This document shows, in pieces, positions 8,639 to 15,400 of a stretch of 32,636 nucleotides of DNA (within the stretch, counting starts at the first letter, position 1; each line of letters starts with the position of its first letter). This DNA comes from Alphaproteobacteria bacterium (GTDB taxonomy: Bacteria; Pseudomonadota; Alphaproteobacteria; UBA9655): contig JAGONT010000024.1 of assembly GCA_017992885.1 (NCBI GenBank), positions 1 to 32,636 of the forward strand, given 5' to 3'. The notes under the pieces were generated by a model. That model saw nothing but the letters and a program-made list of their open reading frames with translations, searched no databases and was not told where the DNA came from. Both the position numbers and the translations under genes were made by a program.

Positions 8639-8782
8639 GTTTTCTCCAATATTTCACAACGGTAATGACACAGCTTGGAAAAAAAATCGATAGAAAATAA
8701 ATTCAAGTTATTGACAGATGGATCAACTCATGACAAAGCCGTTGTCCAAATGACTATTCTAGAAAGAAGGAGATAAAATTCT

Positions 8783-9106
8783 ATGTCTAAACCTGAATGG
8801 GGAGTAAAGCGAATTTGTCCCAGTTGTAATGCACGTTTTTATGATATGTGTCGCCAGCCTATTAACTGTCCTAAGTGTAGTACGGCTTTCGATCCTGAAG
8901 TTTTTGTCAAAAGACGCAGAGGCCGTCCCCCAGCAACTGATGCTAAAATACTTCCTCTTTCAACAGAATTGAATGAGACATTAAATCTTGAACTTGCTGA
9001 AGAGCTTGTTCCTCTTGAAGAAAGCGATGACATCCTCGAAGATACCTCCGATTTTGGAGAAGATGAAGATGTTGTGGGAATTGAGGCCCCTTCTGACGAG
9101 GACTAA
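8783..9106 (+). CDS. TIGR02300-type zinc-ribbon protein with AT-hook core and acidic tail
   Basis: This 107-residue protein matches the alphaproteobacterial TIGR02300 family in its first 50 residues: the start SKPEWGVKR, then two knuckles CPSC (12-15) and CPKC (29-32) that should hold one zinc ion. RRRGRPP at about 44-50 is an AT-hook core, a minor-groove DNA-binding motif. The last 45 residues are mostly E and D. No function is established to my knowledge; the layout suggests a nucleic-acid-associated protein. AAGGAG ten bases upstream supports the start. The gene diverges from cmk across 144 bases. A TTGACA at 8711-8716 could be a -35 box, but no good -10 follows at the right spacing. Confidence 0.85.
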   Translation: MSKPEWGVKRICPSCNARFYDMCRQPINCPKCSTAFDPEVFVKRRRGRPPATDAKILPLSTELNETLNLELAEELVPLEESDDILEDTSDFGEDEDVVGIEAPSDED

Positions 9107-9231
9107 GAAAACTAAGATTAAATAAAGACCGCGCCTGCCTCTATATCGCACCCTTAATTAACTCGAGAGGAGAAAACTATTCTCTTGAATAAGGTTGAAA
9201 TAGAGTCAGCAACGCGAACTCTGCAAAAAAA

Positions 9232-9432
9232 TTATGCAATAATATCAGGAATTAACTGTACCTGTATTTTGCGAATCTCATCTTTAAGCTGCAGTTTTCG
9301 TTTTTTTAATCTTTGGACAGCAACTTGATCGTGAACAGGAATTACAATAAGACGTGCAATCTGCCCATCTAAAACACGATGCTCGTCCTCTAGCTTATTC
9401 AGCTTGTACTGTAAATCTTCTCTAGGCATCAT
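9232..9432 (-). CDS. YdcH/DUF465 family small coiled-coil protein
   Basis: The C-terminal 65 residues fit the DUF465 (YdcH) family: PREDLQYKLNKLEDEHRVLDGQIARL, then a turn containing HDQ, then LKKRKLQLKDEIRKIQ. These form two helices likely to make a coiled-coil hairpin. The frame stays open upstream to 9513, but I start at the tandem ATG at 9432/9429, because the family normally begins about here and an AAGTGG lies just upstream. A possible TATACT -10 box at about 9500-9505 would also put the transcript start inside the longer frame. YdcH function is unknown. It diverges from the phosphofructokinase gene. Confidence 0.75.
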   Translation of the reverse strand: MMPREDLQYKLNKLEDEHRVLDGQIARLIVIPVHDQVAVQRLKKRKLQLKDEIRKIQVQLIPDIIA

Positions 9433-9537
9433 ACCACTTAATTTTTTACTAGGTGAAGTATAGCAAATTTTTTTGATAAAATCCGCAAGAAAGTTTATTA
9501 GTATATTGAACAAACTAAATCAGATAAGGTTTTTTGG

Positions 9538-10623
9538 ATGAAAAAAATCGGAATTTTAACAAGTGGCGGAGATTGTGCAGGGCTCAATGCCGTCATTCGT
9601 GCCATTACCATTAGAGCTATTCAAAAATACGGATGGGAAGTTTACGGAATTCACCAGGGAACGCACGGGCTTATGCGTCGCCCTGTTGATGCGATTAAGC
9701 TTGATCTTTCTTTTTGTACGGGAAGCCTTTTGCGACAAGGGGGGACCGTTCTGGGCACAACAAACAAAGGAGACCCTTTTGCTTATCCTTTACCAAATGG
9801 TGAAGTTAAGGATATTTCAGAAGAGCTTATTGAAGGCTACCATCTTTTAAAACTTGATGCTTTAATTGGGATAGGGGGCGATGGGAGTCAAGAAATTCTA
9901 CGGCGGCTTGCCCAGCAAGGAAATCTTAATCTTGTAACGATTCCTAAAACAATTGATGACGATCTTAGCCACACGGAACATTCGATTGGTTTTATGACAG
10001 CCGTCGATGTGGCCACAGAAGCGATCGATCGCCTCCAACCTACAGCAGCAAGCCATGATCGTGTGATGATTTTAGAAGTCATGGGCCGAGATGCGGGACA
10101 CATCGGCCTTTTTGCAGGAATTGCGGGAGGAGCAGATGTTATCTTAATTCCCGAAATTCCATACAAAATAGAAAAAGTAGCTCAAAAAATTAAATCCTTA
10201 CAAGAAGGGGGACGTAACTTCGCTCTTATCGTTGTTTCGGAGGCCGTTAAAACTGAAGCGGGTGAAAAAGCTAAAATTACAGATTTTGAGGGGAAGAGCC
10301 GCTATGGAGGGATCTCTAACTATCTCGCAAATCGAATTACAGAACTTACAGGAGCAGAAACACGCTTTACAGTTCTTGGTCATGTGCAACGAGGAGGACA
10401 ACCTATCTTTCAAGATCGGGTTTTAGCTTCTATTTTTGGCATCCATGCTGTAGATCTTATTGCTCAAGGAAAATTTGACCGTATGGTTGCTTGGCAGAAC
10501 CGTCAAGTTGTGGATGTCTCTATTCAACAGGCAATTGAGGGATATCAAGCTGTCGATATTACGGGGCCTCTTGTTAAAACGGCTCGAGGGCTTGGGATTA
10601 GCTTTGGAGATGACGATTTTTAA
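9538..10623 (+). CDS. pfkA: 6-phosphofructokinase, PfkA family, mixed-substrate (group III) type
   Basis: The enzyme phosphorylates fructose 6-phosphate at the committed step of glycolysis using ATP or pyrophosphate. The 361-residue protein carries GGDCAGLNAVIRA (10-22), GTTNKGDPF (73-81), GGDGS (113-117), PKTIDDD (136-142) with catalytic Asp140, and HVQRGG near 280. Specificity residues are mixed. Gly116 matches the position that is glycine in ATP enzymes and aspartate in PPi enzymes; Lys137 matches the lysine of PPi enzymes, where E. coli PfkA has glycine. Sequence alone therefore does not settle the donor. The third position of TIDDD is D where most enzymes have N. An AAGG eight bases upstream supports the start. 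Having this gene means upper glycolysis may run in an organism whose relatives often import ATP. Confidence 0.92.
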   Translation: MKKIGILTSGGDCAGLNAVIRAITIRAIQKYGWEVYGIHQGTHGLMRRPVDAIKLDLSFCTGSLLRQGGTVLGTTNKGDPFAYPLPNGEVKDISEELIEGYHLLKLDALIGIGGDGSQEILRRLAQQGNLNLVTIPKTIDDDLSHTEHSIGFMTAVDVATEAIDRLQPTAASHDRVMILEVMGRDAGHIGLFAGIAGGADVILIPEIPYKIEKVAQKIKSLQEGGRNFALIVVSEAVKTEAGEKAKITDFEGKSRYGGISNYLANRITELTGAETRFTVLGHVQRGGQPIFQDRVLASIFGIHAVDLIAQGKFDRMVAWQNRQVVDVSIQQAIEGYQAVDITGPLVKTARGLGISFGDDDF

Positions 10624-10650
10624 AAATTATATTTGAGAAAGAGACAACCT

Positions 10651-10758
10651 ATGATTCAATGGGACTTTAATAGATGCAAAGTGTGGGAGTTAGAAGCTAA
10701 AATTCGAGAAGATTATAAAGCCTCGTTTCTTTTGATTTCTACAATCGAACAACATTAA
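10651..10758 (+). CDS. Possible 35-residue peptide
   Basis: A short frame reads MIQWDFNRCK and ends in TIEQH, with a purine-rich GAGAAAGAGA stretch shortly upstream of the ATG. It lies in the 160-base gap between the phosphofructokinase and TrcR-like genes and reads in their direction. Composition is protein-like (charged helix, then hydrophobic end), but I recognise no family and the length allows chance. The alternative is untranslated leader for the downstream gene. Confidence 0.25.
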   Translation: MIQWDFNRCKVWELEAKIREDYKASFLLISTIEQH

Positions 10759-10783
10759 AATTATAAAGAAAGGTGGGACCCTC

Positions 10784-11302
10784 ATGACGGCACTCCTTAT
10801 GCCTAAGGGAACAGCAGTTTGGCTTATTGAAAATACAACATTAACTTTTGAACAAATTGGTGACTTTTGTAATTTACATCCTTTGGAAATTCAAGCTATC
10901 GCTGATGGGGAAATTATTGCGGGAATGCATGGACACGATCCCGTTGCTGCGGGGCAATTAAGCCTTGATGAAATTGAGCAATGTCAAGCGGATCCAACAA
11001 AAAAGCTTCGTATAACGACCGCTCTACATCAAACAAAGGTTCGAAAAAAAGCAAAGTACACACCCTTGGCTTTACGTCAAGCTAAGCCTAGTGGCGTTGC
11101 GTGGCTTTTAAAGGAAATTCCCAATATTACAAATGCGGACATCATTCGTATCATAGGAACTACAAAAGCAACAATTCAAGCTATTCGCCAAAAAACCCAT
11201 AGAAGCATTGCTGAAATCAAACCTGTCAATCCTGCTTACTTAGGTCTTTGTAAGCTTGAAGAACTGAATGAGCTTATCCAAAAATATAAAGATGACCTTT
11301 GA
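10784..11302 (+). CDS. DUF1013 family, TrcR-like cell-cycle transcriptional regulator
   Basis: The 172-residue protein matches the alphaproteobacterial DUF1013 family, some members of which are annotated as the cell-cycle regulator TrcR. LMPKGTAVWLIENTTLTFEQIG opens a first helix-turn-helix-like unit (residues 5-45). AIADGEIIAGMHGHDPVAAGQL is the family's most conserved stretch. A second similar unit, PSGVAWLLKEIPNITNADI, begins near residue 106. Two related DNA-binding-like units in one chain suggest an internal duplication. An AAAGGTGGG upstream is a good ribosome binding site. Its last 11 bases overlap the start of the next gene, so the two are translationally coupled. Family assignment is firm; the regulatory role is taken from the family and untested here. 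Confidence 0.82.
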   Translation: MTALLMPKGTAVWLIENTTLTFEQIGDFCNLHPLEIQAIADGEIIAGMHGHDPVAAGQLSLDEIEQCQADPTKKLRITTALHQTKVRKKAKYTPLALRQAKPSGVAWLLKEIPNITNADIIRIIGTTKATIQAIRQKTHRSIAEIKPVNPAYLGLCKLEELNELIQKYKDDL

Positions 11303-11612
11303 GCTGATTCTTAAAATTTTATTGATTGGAGCTCTCATTGCCACGGTGGGATCCTTGATATTTGGTCTCTTGACTATGTTTAAAGAAGGAAGAGAAGCTG
11401 ATGAACGTAGCAATAAAATGATGCGTTTACGGATTTTTTTTCAAGCATTGGCTATTTTGATTTTTTCTCTCCTCCTTTTTTTAAAAGAGAAGTCCCACGC
11501 ACAAAATGATGTGGTACCCCTCGAGTCTTGTATCCAAAAGCCAGCTCTCACAAATGGCGGAAGAGGAGCCGTTTTTATGTGCTCGCTAAGAGAAACGAAA
11601 TGGTACACTTAA
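11292..11612 (+). CDS. HIG1-domain twin-transmembrane protein
   Basis: From the ATG at 11292, inside the end of the regulator gene, the product has 106 residues. Two membrane helices (about 5-30 and 48-65) flank a short charged loop KEGREADERSNK, and MRLRIFFQALAI is the HIG1 signature region. In alphaproteobacteria a similar small gene is common directly before the cobalamin adenosyltransferase gene, as here. The last 40 residues extend beyond the usual family length of about 65 and overlap the start of the next gene. Eukaryotic HIG1 proteins associate with respiratory complexes; the bacterial role is unclear. An upstream in-frame ATG at 11268 would add eight residues and is less likely. Confidence 0.75.
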   Translation: MTFELILKILLIGALIATVGSLIFGLLTMFKEGREADERSNKMMRLRIFFQALAILIFSLLLFLKEKSHAQNDVVPLESCIQKPALTNGGRGAVFMCSLRETKWYT

Positions 11613-12160
11613 CACGTATTTATACAAGAGGAGGAGATAAGGGAAAAACATCGCTCGGGAGCGGTGCTCGTGTCTTGAAATCTTCTCTTCGTATTTCAGC
11701 GCTTGGAGATGTGGATGAAGCAAACTCTGCTCTTGGAGTGGCTCGTCTTTATACAGATGAAGAAATGAGTAGATTGTTGTTTCTCCTTCAAAACGATCTT
11801 TTTGATATAGGCGCTGACTTATGTGTTCCTGAGGACAAACCAGGAAAAGACAGACTTCGCCTCCAACCCCAACAAGTTACTTTTTTAGAAGAGAAAATAG
11901 ATTATTATAATCAATCACTATCTCCTTTGCAGTCTTTTGTTTTACCAGGAGGAACTTTATTATCTGCACTACTTCATCAAGCGCGAACGATTGTCAGAAG
12001 AGCAGAAAGAACCTTGTGCACTTTAAAAGAAACAGAATCTGTGAATGAAGTTATTATTCACTATATCAATAGGCTCTCGGATTTACTTTTTGTCCTTGCA
12101 CGAACGGCCAATCATCAAGGAGAGGCAGATATTTTATGGATTCCAGGAGCCAACCGATAA
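11600..12160 (+). CDS. Cob(I)alamin adenosyltransferase, PduO type
   Basis: The enzyme transfers adenosyl from ATP to cob(I)alamin to make coenzyme B12. From the ATG at 11600 the product has 186 residues, the normal family length; the frame is open back to 11528, but that part shows no family similarity. TRGGDKGKTSLG (9-20) is the ATP-binding N-terminal motif, SALGDVDEANSALG (33-46) follows, and FVLPGG and RRAERT later in the chain belong to the active site. It overlaps the HIG1 gene by 13 bases, completing a three-gene set. It implies use of a B12-dependent enzyme encoded elsewhere, with B12 made or imported. Confidence 0.9.
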   Translation: MVHLTRIYTRGGDKGKTSLGSGARVLKSSLRISALGDVDEANSALGVARLYTDEEMSRLLFLLQNDLFDIGADLCVPEDKPGKDRLRLQPQQVTFLEEKIDYYNQSLSPLQSFVLPGGTLLSALLHQARTIVRRAERTLCTLKETESVNEVIIHYINRLSDLLFVLARTANHQGEADILWIPGANR

Positions 12161-12176
12161 GAGAATCATTCTCTTA
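12158..12176 (+). terminator. Hairpin at the end of the cobalamin adenosyltransferase gene
   Basis: TAAGAGAA (12158-12165, including the stop codon) pairs perfectly with TTCTCTTA (12169-12176) around a three-base loop. There is no T-tract directly after it, so it is at best a weak intrinsic terminator or an mRNA-stabilising end. Confidence 0.35.
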
Positions 12177-12199
12177 ATCCGATGACTTAGGAATCGGAA

Positions 12200-12257
12200 A
12201 TATTAATATTACAATCAAATTCAATTGTTTATTTTTATTGACAGAATATATTAATAT
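12200..12257 (+). promoter_or_regulatory. AT-rich promoter region with a repeated palindrome
   Basis: The palindrome ATATTAATAT occurs twice, at 12200-12209 and 12248-12257, and a perfect -35 box TTGACA lies between them at 12238-12243. A weak TACTTT lies 16 bases after the -35 box. The second palindrome would sit in the promoter spacer, an operator-like position. In DNA this AT-rich such a pair can arise by chance. Confidence 0.35.
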
Positions 12258-12296
12258 AATACTTTGTGATTGGTGTATTAATTAGGGTGAGTATCC

Positions 12297-13265
12297 ATGA
12301 GAATAATTCAAATTTTTTTAATCTTTTCCTTATGTGGACTATCGACAGCCCAAGGAATTGGCCATGCTGTCTTTAGTATTGATAACACCCTCTGTTGGGT
12401 TGTTGATTCTTCTTTAGGAACAAGCCGCCCCTCTGGTCGAATAATTAAAAGCTGTTCTCGCGTGACCCCAGAAGAAGCACCTCCTGATATCGCAAAAGTT
12501 ATGAAACGATTTCCTGAGTGTAGAGTTTATGATGTAAAAGTCGCAAATCAAGTAACTCATTCAGAAGAGTCTGGTTTTCACATTTTCCGCCCCCATATGC
12601 ATCATTTATTTTCCGTTTTAATCGACATGGGACTTGTTCCACACCTCTTTAGTTCAGGCACACACGAAAGAAATAACCCCTTAATGACCACAGCACTGCA
12701 AGATTGGCTTGGGGTTCAATATTATGATGAACTAATCCAACAAAACCACTTTACTATTTTTTCCAAAAACAACCTTCGTGAACAACGTGAAGAGGAGCGA
12801 GATTCTCTAATCCCTTTTCATGGGAGAGAAAAAAAAGACCTTACTGTCATTTCTAAGCAAGTAAGTAACAGCACTAAACACAATACGATATTGGTAGAAG
12901 ATGATGAGTCCTATGTTGTTCCTGAACAAATACCATTCTTAAAGGTCAGGGAATCATGTTTACTCACGACTTTGTGCTATTTAGAGAATGGGGAAACATT
13001 AAGTGAAGAAGACGAGTTTAGTTTAAATCAAACGTACTATATAGCAGGCGTACTAAAAGCAAGCCACGACAGAATGCAATATGAAAACATATCTCTGAGA
13101 GATGCCTTAGAAAAAGTTTTGCATATTCCAGATGAAGGGTACGGTGTTCATTTTAGGCTTTATCCTTCTTTAAATCATGAGAAAGATCTAGGTTTTATTC
13201 AAGAAGGGCTTCAACTGATTCGTCAGAAAGCCCCAGAAGCTCAACTTTATAGCAATCAAAATTAA
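12297..13265 (+). CDS. Secreted FCP1/NIF-type HAD phosphatase-like protein lacking the nucleophile
   Basis: The 322-residue protein begins with a signal peptide (residues 1-18, cleavage after STA). Four landmarks of FCP1/SCP (NIF) phosphatases follow in order: AVFSIDNTL at 24-32 for the DxDxT loop, FRPHMHHLF at 97-105 for the conserved RPH/RPG motif, HLFSSGT at 116-122 for the T/S motif, and KKDL at 179-182 with NTILVEDDESYVVPE at 196-210 for the lysine and acidic motifs. The first aspartate of DxDxT, the phosphoryl acceptor, is Ser27, while Asp29 and Thr31 remain. By family chemistry this should abolish normal phosphatase activity, so a pseudophosphatase or binding role is likely. The C-terminal 110 residues are unassigned. 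Eukaryotic relatives act on RNA polymerase II and other phosphoproteins; whether this exported copy mimics them is speculation. Confidence 0.75.
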   Translation: MRIIQIFLIFSLCGLSTAQGIGHAVFSIDNTLCWVVDSSLGTSRPSGRIIKSCSRVTPEEAPPDIAKVMKRFPECRVYDVKVANQVTHSEESGFHIFRPHMHHLFSVLIDMGLVPHLFSSGTHERNNPLMTTALQDWLGVQYYDELIQQNHFTIFSKNNLREQREEERDSLIPFHGREKKDLTVISKQVSNSTKHNTILVEDDESYVVPEQIPFLKVRESCLLTTLCYLENGETLSEEDEFSLNQTYYIAGVLKASHDRMQYENISLRDALEKVLHIPDEGYGVHFRLYPSLNHEKDLGFIQEGLQLIRQKAPEAQLYSNQN

Positions 13266-13289
13266 ATTAACGAGTGATATAAAGTTGAG
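13240..13289. repeat. 12-bp perfect inverted repeat across a gene end
   Basis: CTCAACTTTATA (13240-13251) is matched by TATAAAGTTGAG (13278-13289), with 26 bases between. It spans the stop codon of the secreted HAD-like gene and lies in the gap where this gene and thiQ converge. A shared end-of-transcript structure is plausible, though the loop is long and no T-tract follows. Confidence 0.5.
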
Positions 13290-13335
13290 ATAGTTTTCAA
13301 ATCAGATCTTCAAAAGTTTTCTATCAATCTCGCCC

Positions 13336-14052
13336 CTATCCACCTTCTTCGTTCCCTAAATAAGTCTTCAAGACAGGATGCACTGGCGTTTTTAGAAGAT
13401 GAAGCGGATCTCCCTTTTCTATAATCTTTCCTTCTTCGAGAAAGATCATATGATTAGCGAGATTCATTGCTTCTTCTGGTTGGTGAGTCGTAAGAAGCAG
13501 GGTGAGATGAAACTCCTCACAAATTTGGGAAAGCAGACCTAACATTTCCTTTCTGAGACCTGGTCCTAGGGGACCTAAGGGTTCATCTAGAAGTAAGAGA
13601 GGCATTTTTCGTAAAAGACTACGAGCTAAAGCTACTCGCTGTCTCTCCCCCCCTGAAAGTTCATGAGGATACCTTTCTTTTAAACCATAAATCTCAACTT
13701 TTTCTAAAATAGTTTGGACTCTTATGTTCTCCTCATAATTAAGCTTTAGGGAGGGTTTAATCCCCAAAGCAGTATTATTCCATACGGATAAATGAGGAAA
13801 AAGATTATGGTCTTGGAAGAGAAGGGTCAGAGGACGCTTTTGAGGAGGAACATCACCTATGTTACGCCCCTCCCATAAAATTTGTCCTCTTTGAGGCATA
13901 AGAAATCCTGCTATTAAGGATAAAAGCGTGCTTTTTCCCGCCCCACTTGCACCAACAAGAAGAGTTCTAGATCCCTTTGGAAGAACTGCAGAAAGCTCTA
14001 AGAAAAAGCCTTGGCGTTTAAAGGTAAGATTATGGAGATGTAGCCCGGTCAT
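13336..14052 (-). CDS. thiQ: Thiamine ABC transporter, ATP-binding protein
   Basis: ThiQ powers thiamine/TPP import at the inner membrane. The 238 residues include Walker A GASGAGKST (34-42), Q-loop LLFQDHN (78-83), signature LSGGERQR (132-139), Walker B LLLLDEP (152-158) and the switch histidine in LLTTHQPEE. The D-loop is unusual: family members have SALDP after DEP, while here it is GPLGP (160-164), so the D-loop aspartate is lost. The start overlaps thiP by 23 bases, which indicates coupled translation. With thiB and thiP upstream and a TPP riboswitch at the head of the operon, the assignment to thiamine is strong. Confidence 0.92.
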   Translation of the reverse strand: MTGLHLHNLTFKRQGFFLELSAVLPKGSRTLLVGASGAGKSTLLSLIAGFLMPQRGQILWEGRNIGDVPPQKRPLTLLFQDHNLFPHLSVWNNTALGIKPSLKLNYEENIRVQTILEKVEIYGLKERYPHELSGGERQRVALARSLLRKMPLLLLDEPLGPLGPGLRKEMLGLLSQICEEFHLTLLLTTHQPEEAMNLANHMIFLEEGKIIEKGDPLHLLKTPVHPVLKTYLGNEEGG

Positions 14053-15400
14053 GTGTTCTTAAAACCCAATGTGGAAGTTGATAGAGGATGTAACAACAAA
14101 AGAGTAAAAGGACAGCCGTAATCATGCTTTCATCAAAATGACGACCCATTTGTTCATAGAGTAGCTTCGTGAGACCTGGCGTACCAGAGCTATCAAAAAA
14201 CGCCAAAGAAGCAAAATTGCCAACAGAGAGAGCACAACTCATGCCTAAGGCCGTTGCAAGCGGTCTTTTTACTAAAGGCCATTCAATCAGAATAAAGCGT
14301 TGCAGACGAGATAGGCCTAAGCTGAGAGCTGTTGGACCATAGGTTGTTTTTATAGAGTTGTAAGACGAGGCAAGTAAACTATAAGCAAAGGGGAGAATAT
14401 AGAGGACCTGCATGATGCCTAGAAAAAATGTTGACGGTATGAAGGGTGTTTGAAGAGAAAGGAAAAACAAGACTGTCCCTATCAACGCGGGAGGAAGCAA
14501 AAAATAAAGGGAAGCTAAAGGTTTCCCAACGACGCTTTGGGTTGAGACGAAAGCAAGGGCTAAAAATACACTTAACGGTCCAATCCAGAAACTAAGACTC
14601 AGGCTCGCTGCTAAAGATTGCCATAAGAGAGCACTCTGAAGAACCATAGGAGCTGCTTTAAGAGAGGGAAAAATGACGACCATGATCGGGAGGAAAATAA
14701 TCAAAAGAGCAATCCACACCAAAGGTTTTTGAAAAGGTGCTGTGAGAGGGGGGAAAGAGGGTATCTTTAGGGAACCCTCAGAGGGGAGAACCTTAAAAAA
14801 ATAGGTAAAGAAAATAAGACTAAAAGTGAGCAGAAATTGCAGAGAAGCAAATTTAATCCCTTCTTCAGAATCAAAAAAAAAGAAAAGAGATTGATAGAGT
14901 GCCATGCTTAAGGTTGTTTTTTGAGGTCCTCCTCCTAAGACCATAATGAGAGTAAAACTATTGAGAAAAAGGCAAAAACAAATCCAACTTACTTCAAGAA
15001 GTGATTTGCGAAGTTGAGGAATTTCAATGAGATATAATATATTTGTTGATGAAAAATGAAGTTGAGTGGCCAGACGATAATGTTCCTCTGGAATAAATCT
15101 CCATGCATTAATCATATAATGAGCCACAAAGGGGCTGGAAAAAAGCACATGAGCGACAACGATACCAAAAAGGCTATAGACATTAAAAAGTCCGCTAAAA
15201 AGAGTGATAAATCCTAAAATCCCAACAAGAACGGGCGTAATAAAGGGAAGACCTAAGAGACTTAAACAGAGTCGAGCGGGCCACCAGGTGTGATTCCACA
15301 CAATAGCCCTTGCTATTAGCCCCCCAAGAGGAACTGCCAAAAGAACGGACAAGGTGGCTTGCTTAACTGTAAACCAAAAAACGTAATAGGCATAACTCAT
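14030..15400 (-). CDS. thiP: Thiamine ABC transporter, permease
   Basis: The 456-residue protein is a chain of about a dozen hydrophobic helices arranged as two fused permease halves (about 1-215 and 225-456), each with an EAA-like loop, visible at IEIPQLRKSLLEVSW in the first half and ILIEWPLVKRPLATALG in the second. E. coli ThiP is longer (about 536 residues), so this is a compact version with shorter loops. Its ATG overlaps the thiB stop as ATGA and its end overlaps thiQ. Confidence 0.9.
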   Translation of the reverse strand: MSYAYYVFWFTVKQATLSVLLAVPLGGLIARAIVWNHTWWPARLCLSLLGLPFITPVLVGILGFITLFSGLFNVYSLFGIVVAHVLFSSPFVAHYMINAWRFIPEEHYRLATQLHFSSTNILYLIEIPQLRKSLLEVSWICFCLFLNSFTLIMVLGGGPQKTTLSMALYQSLFFFFDSEEGIKFASLQFLLTFSLIFFTYFFKVLPSEGSLKIPSFPPLTAPFQKPLVWIALLIIFLPIMVVIFPSLKAAPMVLQSALLWQSLAASLSLSFWIGPLSVFLALAFVSTQSVVGKPLASLYFLLPPALIGTVLFFLSLQTPFIPSTFFLGIMQVLYILPFAYSLLASSYNSIKTTYGPTALSLGLSRLQRFILIEWPLVKRPLATALGMSCALSVGNFASLAFFDSSGTPGLTKLLYEQMGRHFDESMITAVLLLFCCYILYQLPHWVLRTHDRATSP

